Source: Crocinitomicaceae bacterium
GTDB lineage: Bacteria; Bacteroidota; Bacteroidia; Flavobacteriales_D; Crocinitomicaceae
Assembly: GCA_023264075.1 (NCBI GenBank)
Contig: JALQTG010000330.1
Span: 1 to 5,494 of the forward strand
DNA: 5,494 nucleotides
Direction of reading: 5' to 3'
Part shown: positions 1-5,494 of the stretch, one piece after another
How positions within the stretch are numbered: position 1 is the first letter of the stretch
Layout: each line of letters begins with the position of its first letter
The notes under the pieces: model-generated
Seen by the model: only the letters and a program-made list of their open reading frames with translations
Database searches by the model: none
Told to the model about the DNA's origin: nothing
Position numbers and translations under genes: made by a program

Positions 1-75
1 ATATACGGAAGCGACTTAGCTCGATGTTCCTTTTATCACCATTCGAAGGAAGTTATTAACACCTCGTTAAAAATG

Positions 76-109
76 CTTGCCTAAACCGAAAAAAAACCAA
101 ATATTTGTG
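76..109 (+). promoter_or_regulatory. weak candidate Bacteroidota-type promoter upstream of the DUF3276 gene
   Basis: Bacteroidota sigma factors typically recognise a -7 box TAnnTTTG and a -33 box TTTG about 19-21 bases upstream. Here CTTG at 76-79 is followed after 22 bases by TATTTGTG at 102-109, which matches five of the six fixed positions of the -7 box. A start site would fall near 114-116, leaving a leader of about 20 bases before the ATG at 134. The spacing is slightly long and both boxes are imperfect in AT-rich DNA, so this may be chance. It is the only promoter-like arrangement I see before the first gene. Confidence 0.25.
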
Positions 110-133
110 TGTTGTGTAGTAAATGAAGAAGAA

Positions 134-448
134 ATGGAAGAAGGGAAAAACACAGACAGAAGTGACGATCTATATTCCAATGCTGTGAGAGCTGGAAAAA
201 GAACGTACTTTTTTGATGTTAAATCTACAAAAGGTAATGACTTATACATTACGGTAACTGAAAGTAAAAAATCGACCAACAACGGAAGAGTGAGTTACCA
301 AAAGCACAAAATCTTTTTATACAAAGAAGATTTTGATAAATTCAGGGAAGGACTGGAAGATGCCCTTGCAAAAGTGGATGAGTTGAAAGATGCTCCCGAT
401 TCGATTACAGAAGCATATACTTCCGTTTCATTTGAAGAATTGGGCTAA
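134..448 (+). CDS. DUF3276 family PUR-alpha-like nucleic-acid-binding protein
   Basis: This small protein of 104 residues belongs to the DUF3276 family, the bacterial relatives of eukaryotic PUR-alpha. Its core runs from GKRTYFFDVK (residues 21-30) through the strand DLYITVTESKK (36-46) to YQKHKIFLYKEDFDKF (55-70), followed by an amphipathic helix and an acidic tail. This is the single-PUR-repeat pattern of strands, then a helix. PUR domains bind single-stranded DNA or RNA; the exact role of the bacterial proteins is not settled, and the nucleic-acid role here is inferred from the family. The frame stays open upstream to a TTG at 77. I prefer the ATG at 134 because it follows the purine-rich GAAGAAGAA and gives the short acidic N-terminus usual for the family, whereas the extension (with Cys-Cys) looks non-native. 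parA starts 20 bases after the stop, so co-transcription is likely. Confidence 0.85.
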   Translation: MEEGKNTDRSDDLYSNAVRAGKRTYFFDVKSTKGNDLYITVTESKKSTNNGRVSYQKHKIFLYKEDFDKFREGLEDALAKVDELKDAPDSITEAYTSVSFEELG

Positions 449-468
449 TAATTTCGATAAACAAGAAT

Positions 469-1281
469 ATGGGAAAAATAATTGCAATTGCCAATCAAAA
501 GGGAGGTGTTGGGAAGACGACTACTGCTATTAACTTAGGAGGTAGTCTGGGTGTGTTGGAATACAAAACATTGATTGTTGATGCAGACCCCCAAGCCAAT
601 GCCACTTCTGGTGTAGGGTTAGATCCCAAAAACACGAAAAACATTTATGAATGTCTCATCAATGGTACAGATCCTTCGGAATTAATTCGTGAAACAGAAA
701 ATCCAAATTTATACATTTTACCATCACACATTGATTTGGTGGGTGCAGAACTCGAAATGATCAATATGCCTAACCGCGAACACATGATGCGTTTGGCGTT
801 AAAAAAAATTCGAGAAAACTTTGATTTCATCATCATCGATTGCTCCCCCTCTTTAGGCTTAATTACCGTTAATGCGTTAACTGCTGCAGACAGCGTAGTT
901 GTCCCTGTTCAATGTGAGTATTTTGCATTGGAAGGATTAGGCAAATTACTGAATACCATTAAGATTGTTCAAGGAAGATTGAATACTGAACTTGAAATTG
1001 AGGGTATTCTATTGACGATGTACGATACTCGCTTACGCTTAGCGAATCAAGTTGTAGACGAAGTAAAAACTCATTTTCAAGAATTAGTCTTTGATACGAT
1101 TATTCATCGAAATACTAAACTTGGAGAAGCTCCTAGTCATGGTGAAACCATTATTATGCATGACGCCGCTAGCAAAGGATCAGTAAATTACCTCAACCTT
1201 GCAAGAGAAATTTTACAAAATAACAATGCAACGAAAATTAATTCGGAAGACAAAAAAATCTCACTAGAAAATGAGCTCTAA
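469..1281 (+). CDS. parA: ParA/Soj chromosome-partitioning ATPase
   Basis: This is a full-length (270 aa) ParA-type ATPase of the MinD/SIMIBI class. It binds DNA non-specifically as an ATP dimer and works with ParB-parS complexes to separate replicated origins. The deviant Walker A motif KGGVGKTT is at residues 11-18, with signature lysine K11 and phosphate-binding K16. Walker A' is DADPQAN (38-44) and Walker B is IIIDCSPSLG (121-130, D124). Family blocks VPVQCEYFALEGL (145-157), MYDTRL (184-189) and NTKLGEAPSHG (215-225) are all present. Length and absence of an N-terminal HTH domain fit chromosomal Soj-type ParA rather than the longer P1/F plasmid type. The start is the only sensible ATG, directly before the conserved first strand (KIIAIANQKGG). 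There is no clear Shine-Dalgarno, as is usual in Bacteroidota. The last 11 bases overlap parB, which suggests translational coupling. The lysine- and glutamate-rich tail after about residue 250 is typically variable. Confidence 0.97.
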   Translation: MGKIIAIANQKGGVGKTTTAINLGGSLGVLEYKTLIVDADPQANATSGVGLDPKNTKNIYECLINGTDPSELIRETENPNLYILPSHIDLVGAELEMINMPNREHMMRLALKKIRENFDFIIIDCSPSLGLITVNALTAADSVVVPVQCEYFALEGLGKLLNTIKIVQGRLNTELEIEGILLTMYDTRLRLANQVVDEVKTHFQELVFDTIIHRNTKLGEAPSHGETIIMHDAASKGSVNYLNLAREILQNNNATKINSEDKKISLENEL

Positions 1282-2185
1282 CACCAAAAAGAGACCGGCT
1301 CTGGGAAAAGGATTAAGTGCTTTATTGGAGAGTTCGGCAACAGACATTACTTCAAAAGAGTTAGGAGACGGATCCGTTTTAGGATCTGTAGCTATATTGA
1401 AAGTAAGTAACGTTGAACCCAACCCGTTCAATCCAAGAACCGACTTTGACGAAACTGCCCTTGTCGAACTGAGCGAATCTATTGCTCAACACGGAATTAT
1501 TCAACCGCTCACCGTACGAAAACTTGGCCGTGACAAATACCAATTGATATCTGGAGAACGACGTTTTAAAGCATCCAAACTTGCTGGTCTACAAGAGGTT
1601 CCCGCATATATTCGTTTAGCGAATGACCAAGCCATGTTAGAAATGGCGCTCGTAGAAAACATTCAAAGAGAAGATTTAAATGCGATTGAGGTAGCCCTCT
1701 CCTATCAGCGTTTATTGGAAGAATGCAAGCTTACGCAAGATGAACTTTCTAAAAAATTGGCAAAAAGCAGAACCTCGATTACCAACCATATTCGATTGCT
1801 TAAATTGCCTCCACGCATCCAATTGGCTGTTCGAGAAAATGAATTGAGCATGGGACACGCACGAGCTCTAGTTTCTGTCGGTTCGGAAGATAAACAATTG
1901 GAGCTGTTTAATGAAATACTTGCAGAACAGCTTTCAGTGCGCGATGTAGAGGCATTAATCAAAGGAAAACCGACCAACGGAAAATCGACTGCTTCAAGTG
2001 ATGTGCAAAAAGGTCTCAAACCAACAAGTCAACAAGTCCAATTTGCGCAACAATTTGGCGAGAAAGTCGCCGCTAAAATTGAAATTCGCAAACAGCCATC
2101 TGGTAATGGTCGACTTACTATTAGCTTTAATTCTGAAGTAGATTTAAATAGAATCATAGAAATTCTCAACAAAAGTTATAATTAA
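1271..2185 (+). CDS. parB: ParB/Spo0J chromosome-partitioning CTPase and parS-binding protein
   Basis: This ParB is complete at 304 aa. It loads at parS, uses CTP to form a sliding clamp along the DNA, recruits SMC/condensin, and stimulates ParA ATPase. The basic N-terminal peptide RPALGKGLSALL (residues 8-19) is the usual ParA-contacting segment. The ParB/Srx CTP-binding domain follows: NPFNPR (51-56), GIIQPLTVR (75-83), SGERRFKAS (94-102) and ENIQREDLNAIE (129-140). The HTH DNA-binding region spans about 154-180 (LTQDELSKKLAKSRTSI and on), then SMGHARAL (193-200). A flexible Lys/Ser/Thr-rich linker (about 231-258) leads to the C-terminal dimerisation domain (about 259-302). The GERR-x-R patch has Lys in place of the last Arg, a conservative change. 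The ATG lies inside the parA end in another frame, an 11-base overlap. No parS palindrome is visible here, so the sites must lie elsewhere. Confidence 0.97.
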   Translation: MSSNTKKRPALGKGLSALLESSATDITSKELGDGSVLGSVAILKVSNVEPNPFNPRTDFDETALVELSESIAQHGIIQPLTVRKLGRDKYQLISGERRFKASKLAGLQEVPAYIRLANDQAMLEMALVENIQREDLNAIEVALSYQRLLEECKLTQDELSKKLAKSRTSITNHIRLLKLPPRIQLAVRENELSMGHARALVSVGSEDKQLELFNEILAEQLSVRDVEALIKGKPTNGKSTASSDVQKGLKPTSQQVQFAQQFGEKVAAKIEIRKQPSGNGRLTISFNSEVDLNRIIEILNKSYN

Positions 2186-2245
2186 TACAGACTATTGCCA
2201 TTTTTTTAGGCGTTAACAGATAAATTCAATTAGTACATTTTCAGC

Positions 2246-2809
2246 ATGAAGTTGCTCCTTTTAGTGTTTGCGTTTCTGTCAACTTTATTCGTGTATTCAC
2301 AAACTGGCACAACGAATATCGAGGTAAACGACACCCTTCATTCTCCGAAAAAAGCAGCATTGATGAGCACAATCCTTCCCGGTGCAGGTCAAGTTTACAA
2401 CCATATTCATGCTGAAAAAGGGAAGCATAAAGTTTTCTGGAAAGTCCCATTAATTTACGCTGGACTTGGATCAACGCTCTTTTTTGCCGCAGAGAATCAC
2501 GTAACCCAAAGAAATCTCAAGAAAGAATATTTACTTAGGGTCGACAACAACGTCAGCAGCACCACCTATTTTCCTGAATTTTCAATTTATGACAATCAAG
2601 GTATCCTAACCCTACAGCAGCAGCACTCAAGAAATAGAGACTTAATGCTGTTTGCATTTATTGCGGTCTATGGACTCAACGTCCTAGATGCTTTTGTAGA
2701 GGGTCACTTCGTAGAATTTGACGTCAGTGAAGATCTTACATTGTCCATTCGACCGAATATGCAAAATATCAATACACCAGGAATACAACTTGCACTTAAA
2801 TTTCGTTAA
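2246..2809 (+). CDS. DUF5683 domain protein, exported or membrane-associated, function unknown
   Basis: This protein of 187 aa matches, from memory, the DUF5683 family found next to parB and dapB in Bacteroidota; the family has no established function. It starts with a signal peptide (MKLLLLVFAFLSTLFVYSQ, residues 1-19) with likely cleavage near SQ-T. The conserved opening SPKKAALMSTILPGAGQVYN (33-52) resembles the PGxGQ-Y segment seen in small membrane proteins. A hydrophobic stretch follows at about 66-82 (KVPLIYAGLGSTLFFAA). A second membrane stretch (about 132-148) lies within the conserved RNRDLMLFAFIAVYGLNVLDA (129-149), then VEGHFVEFDVSEDLTL (151-166). The C-terminus IQLALKFR (180-187) alternates hydrophobic residues like a beta strand. 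Inner- or outer-membrane placement cannot be decided by eye. The start fits the signal peptide; no Shine-Dalgarno is visible. It sits 60 bases after parB and 54 before dapB. Confidence 0.8.
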   Translation: MKLLLLVFAFLSTLFVYSQTGTTNIEVNDTLHSPKKAALMSTILPGAGQVYNHIHAEKGKHKVFWKVPLIYAGLGSTLFFAAENHVTQRNLKKEYLLRVDNNVSSTTYFPEFSIYDNQGILTLQQQHSRNRDLMLFAFIAVYGLNVLDAFVEGHFVEFDVSEDLTLSIRPNMQNINTPGIQLALKFR

Positions 2810-2847
2810 AATAAATTGTTATGGACCTCATAATTGTAATTTTACCC

Positions 2848-2855
2848 TAGATTTG
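2848..2855 (+). promoter_or_regulatory. isolated -7 box match ahead of dapB
   Basis: TAGATTTG is an exact match to the Bacteroidota -7 consensus TAnnTTTG and lies in the 54-base gap before dapB. There is no TTTG/TTG at the expected 19-21 base distance; the nearest TTG triplets lie 11 and 29 bases upstream. A start from this box would leave almost no leader before the ATG at 2864. It could give an internal, nearly leaderless dapB-lepB transcript, but chance is equally possible. Confidence 0.2.
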
Positions 2856-2863
2856 ATTTCAGT

Positions 2864-3589
2864 ATGAACATAGCGTTGGTAGGATATGGAAAAATGGGGA
2901 AAGCAATAGAATCTATTGCTTTAGCTTCAGGGCACACCGTTACCACGAAGGTCAACTCAGAAAACCCTATTGAGACTGCTGACTTTCAAGATGTTGATGT
3001 GGCCATCGAGTTTTCAGTCCCCCACCTAGCATTGAAGCATATTCATTTTTTTCTAGACCATGATATCCCATGTGTCATTGGAACAACAGGATGGAATAAA
3101 GATTTGGAGCAGGTAACTCACAAAGCAAAACAATTAAATCGATCGTTTTTATATGCTTCTAACTTTAGTATTGGTGTCAACCTCTTTTTTAAACTCAATG
3201 AACAGTTAACATCACTCATGTCCCAACACCCGTCTTATCATGCTAGTTTAGAAGAAATACATCATACTCAAAAACTAGACGCTCCCAGTGGAACGGCCAT
3301 AACGTTAGCTGAAGGAATAGTTTCAACAAGTGATCGATATACCAACTGGTTTTGTCCTCAAGACCACAACTCAATTAAATCCGATAGTTCACTCGTAATT
3401 GAGGCTCTAAGAGAACCCGATGTACCTGGCACCCATACTGTCAATTATACATCTCCAATTGATACGATTACGATCAAACACGAAGCACATAACCGAAGTG
3501 GTTTCGCAACAGGTGCTGTAGTAGCAGCTGAATGGTTACTCCACAAAAAAGGCGTTTTCACTATGCGTGACGTCCTCAACCTTAAATAA
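2864..3589 (+). CDS. dapB: 4-hydroxy-tetrahydrodipicolinate reductase
   Basis: DapB reduces 4-hydroxy-tetrahydrodipicolinate to tetrahydrodipicolinate with NAD(P)H in the cytoplasm, the second committed step towards diaminopimelate and lysine, and so feeds peptidoglycan synthesis. The N-terminal Rossmann fold has GYGKMG (residues 7-12), then VDVAIEFSVP (44-53) and the conserved VIGTTGW (71-77). ASNFSIGVNLFF (98-109) leads into the substrate domain. The signature EIHHTQKLDAPSGTA (131-145) aligns with E. coli EAHHRHKVDAPSGTA, placing H133 and K137 at the catalytic His159/Lys163 positions. The C-terminal EAHNRSGFATGAVVAAEWL (207-225) closes the Rossmann fold. At 241 aa it is shorter than the E. 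coli enzyme (273 aa), which I believe is normal in Bacteroidota. One odd point is Gln136 where E. coli has His162. The ATG directly precedes the first beta strand. lepB follows after 7 bases. Confidence 0.96.
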   Translation: MNIALVGYGKMGKAIESIALASGHTVTTKVNSENPIETADFQDVDVAIEFSVPHLALKHIHFFLDHDIPCVIGTTGWNKDLEQVTHKAKQLNRSFLYASNFSIGVNLFFKLNEQLTSLMSQHPSYHASLEEIHHTQKLDAPSGTAITLAEGIVSTSDRYTNWFCPQDHNSIKSDSSLVIEALREPDVPGTHTVNYTSPIDTITIKHEAHNRSGFATGAVVAAEWLLHKKGVFTMRDVLNLK

Positions 3590-3596
3590 TTAAACA

Positions 3597-5489
3597 ATGT
3601 CAGTTCTTTATTTCTACCTCTTTTTTCTTGTTTTCCCATACATCGCCTTGTGGTGGAAAAGTTTTCCCAAAGCTGGTGAAGCATCCTGGAAAGCACTTGT
3701 TCCATTTTACAACTATGCAATTGCTTCAAAAATTGCAGGTCAGCCATGGTGGTGGTCATTCTTTATGTTGATCCCAGGATTACATATTCCGATGTGGATG
3801 GTTTTCAACATATCTTACATCCGTAAATTTGGCTTTTTCTCATTAACAGATACCCTACAAGGCATTTTCTTCCCATTTCTATTGATGGCAAAAGTGGCCA
3901 CTGACGACACCTTACAACCCAATTATTCTACCGATTGGGAAAACGAAGAACACCTGCGACGACGTGCTCAAGGCGACCATCTGGTACTCTTTCTTTCCCT
4001 TCCTATTTTCGGACACATCATTGCGTATATTTTAGGGTTTATTCAAAAAAAGAAAAAAGGCAAAAAAACCATTATCAAAGAATGGGGTGACTCCATTTTA
4101 TTTGCGCTAATTGCAGCAAGTGGGATTCGTACGTATATTTTTGAGCCATTCCAAATCCCTACCGGATCCATGGAAAAAACATTGCTTGTAGGAGACTTTC
4201 TATTTGTGAACAAGACTGTTTACGGCCCTAAGGTACCGGTAACTCCGCTCTCATTTCCATTGGTACATAATACGATTCCTTGGATTGACGTTAAATCATA
4301 CCTGTCCTTGGAAACTTTGGAATATACAAGGCTTCCTGGTTTTAAAGACATTGAACGCTACGACGTCGTTGTCTTTAACTATCCCTCCGGAGATACAGCC
4401 GTTTATGATCCAAGAATGCCCAATGGTTTAATGGGACATGATTATCATGGAATCGTGATTAATGAGGCTAGGCGTTTATTTCAAGAAGAAAACCAAACAC
4501 CGGATTTTAGTGCTCAAGAGCGGAAAATAAGAAACTTCATTCAGTCGAATTTAACTGAAAAATCAGAAAGCTATAAAGACAGTGTATACCAAAGAAAAAT
4601 GGAAGAACTGAGGTTGACACTATCAAGCGATTACGATGCATATTGGGGTCAATTCATTGATAATTATTCACGTTGGACAGCGAGAGCTAGACATGCAATA
4701 GCTAAAGAAAAACGTACTTTTTCAAATAGCGAAGGTTTTATTGATCACTACGGGGTTATATACCGCCCGGTGGACAAACGCGAAAACTACATCAAACGAT
4801 GCGTAGGAATCGCAGGGGATACATTGGAAATCCGTGATGCGCAATTATTTGTAAATGGCGATGCTGCACCAATCTTCGAGTTTCAAAATTTGCGCTACGA
4901 GGTTAGCAATCTTGAAAATGTGTCGGCGCGAACATTTAAAACACGCTTTGGTCTCACTGAAGGAAACGACATCATAGGGAATATCATGTTCCTTACACAA
5001 AAGGAAAAAGACGCACTCCAGGCGGCTTATCCTCAGGCTACCTTCACATTATACAATCCAGCTGCATTTGACCAAAACGATATGGCCAATTCACAGAAAA
5101 TTCAAAATTTAGATTACTACCCAAAGAAATTTAACGTTTCCAATACAGTATCCAATTTTCAAAAGTTTTGGGTACCGAAAAAAGGAGCAACGATTGAATT
5201 AAATCGTCACAATTTGGATTGGTACACCCGTGTAATCACAGCATATGAAGGACATTCACTTATTGAAAAGGAAGGAAAAGTGTACATTGACGGAAAAGAA
5301 ACCACTTCATATACCTTTGAGATGAATTATTATTGGATGATGGGAGACAATCGATACAACTCTGCGGACTCTAGGGTTTGGGGCTTTGTACCAGAAGACC
5401 ATATTGTGGGTAAAGCTTCTTTGGTCTGGTTTTCAAAAGACGCTGCCGAAGGTATTCGTTGGAATAGACTTTTTACGTGGATCCATTAG
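3597..5489 (+). CDS. lepB: signal peptidase I, long Bacteroidota form with N-terminal membrane domain
   Basis: LepB is the membrane serine protease (family S26, Ser/Lys dyad) that removes signal peptides on the outer face of the inner membrane. At 630 aa it is about twice the length of E. coli LepB (324 aa). An N-terminal hydrophobic domain (about 1-149) holds stretches at 3-19, 51-73, 84-100 and 128-149, with the motif WKALVPFYNYAIASKIAGQPWWW (31-53), resembling a small membrane domain (DUF5684-like, from memory) typical of Bacteroidota LepB. A lysine-rich cytoplasmic turn (150-162) precedes the anchor helix (164-182). Catalytic Ser191 is in PTGSMEKTL (188-196). Lys400 is in YIKRCVGIAGD (398-408), where the usual Pro of the GxPGD motif is Ala. 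Box E is GDNRYNSADSRVWGFV (583-598). A charged insertion fills about 282-378, between the Ser and Lys motifs. A second spacer (about 428-545) is usual for the phylum. The ATG lies 7 bases after dapB in AT-rich DNA, implying co-transcription. Confidence 0.95.
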   Translation: MSVLYFYLFFLVFPYIALWWKSFPKAGEASWKALVPFYNYAIASKIAGQPWWWSFFMLIPGLHIPMWMVFNISYIRKFGFFSLTDTLQGIFFPFLLMAKVATDDTLQPNYSTDWENEEHLRRRAQGDHLVLFLSLPIFGHIIAYILGFIQKKKKGKKTIIKEWGDSILFALIAASGIRTYIFEPFQIPTGSMEKTLLVGDFLFVNKTVYGPKVPVTPLSFPLVHNTIPWIDVKSYLSLETLEYTRLPGFKDIERYDVVVFNYPSGDTAVYDPRMPNGLMGHDYHGIVINEARRLFQEENQTPDFSAQERKIRNFIQSNLTEKSESYKDSVYQRKMEELRLTLSSDYDAYWGQFIDNYSRWTARARHAIAKEKRTFSNSEGFIDHYGVIYRPVDKRENYIKRCVGIAGDTLEIRDAQLFVNGDAAPIFEFQNLRYEVSNLENVSARTFKTRFGLTEGNDIIGNIMFLTQKEKDALQAAYPQATFTLYNPAAFDQNDMANSQKIQNLDYYPKKFNVSNTVSNFQKFWVPKKGATIELNRHNLDWYTRVITAYEGHSLIEKEGKVYIDGKETTSYTFEMNYYWMMGDNRYNSADSRVWGFVPEDHIVGKASLVWFSKDAAEGIRWNRLFTWIH

Positions 5490-5494
5490 TCGTT

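Noticed and set aside
1..84. Reading frame 1 on the + strand is open for 27 codons from the window edge to a TAA at 82-84, possibly the end of an upstream gene.
   Set aside because: An open run this short is not rare by chance, and the peptide is not one I recognise. It needs the sequence to the left of the window.
98..107. Perfect 10-base palindrome CAAATATTTG upstream of the first gene.
   Set aside because: It is a short AT-rich palindrome with no second copy or known operator match, so chance is the simplest explanation.
77..133. TTG start giving a 19-residue N-terminal extension of the DUF3276 protein.
   Set aside because: The ATG at 134 has a purine-rich upstream stretch and matches the family's usual short acidic N-terminus; the extension looks non-coding.
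2197..2211. GCC/GGC inverted repeat around a run of T after parB, considered as a terminator.
   Set aside because: The stem is only 3 bp and the T run is in the loop rather than after the stem, so it is not an intrinsic terminator.
2819..2833. TTATG/CATAA hairpin between the DUF5683 gene and dapB.
   Set aside because: A 5-bp AT-rich stem with no adjoining T tract is too weak for a terminator or operator call.
67..3759. Minus-strand open frames at 67-282, 645-836, 1705-2019, 2241-2474 and 3445-3759.
   Set aside because: All lie opposite well-supported genes, and their translations are low-complexity Ser/Leu/Cys-rich without recognisable motifs; they are antisense shadows.
1..5494. Search for insertion sequences, CRISPR arrays, tRNA/rRNA genes, riboswitches and defence or toxin-antitoxin genes.
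   Set aside because: None seen. The window is almost fully occupied by housekeeping genes, and ParA/ParB are of the chromosomal type rather than plasmid type.

Overview
The window is an ordinary chromosomal housekeeping block from a member of the Bacteroidota, most likely Flavobacteriales. That placement rests on several things: the gene order parA, parB, DUF5683 protein, dapB, lepB, which I recall as common in flavobacteria; a DUF3276/PUR-type protein; a long LepB with an extra N-terminal membrane domain; AT-rich DNA; and start codons without clear Shine-Dalgarno sequences. A Crocinitomicaceae/Cryomorphaceae-like source is possible, but the family cannot be fixed by reading alone.

Layout: all six genes lie on the + strand and are tightly packed. 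Positions 1-133 hold no supported gene, only a weak promoter candidate. Next come a small DUF3276 (PUR-alpha-like, predicted nucleic-acid-binding) protein (134-448), parA (469-1281), and parB (1271-2185, overlapping parA by 11 nt). A secreted or membrane-associated DUF5683 protein of unknown function follows (2246-2809), then dapB (2864-3589) and lepB (3597-5489). The gaps are 20, -11, 60, 54 and 7 nt, so the block could be one operon, with possible internal starts in the two longer gaps. No gene-free stretch exceeds 300 bases. I saw no RNA gene, mobile element, CRISPR array or convincing terminator.

How the genes fit together: ParA and ParB are the two protein parts of the chromosome-segregation system that acts on parS DNA near the origin. 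DapB supplies the lysine/diaminopimelate branch used in peptidoglycan, and LepB removes signal peptides from exported proteins. The DUF5683 protein carries its own signal peptide and lies between these genes. The block therefore combines chromosome segregation with envelope growth.

I found no clearly undescribed system. The points most worth a second look are the roughly 100-residue charged insertion in LepB between its catalytic serine and lysine, the two uncharacterised conserved proteins (DUF3276 and DUF5683) flanking parAB, and the absence of an obvious parS site.
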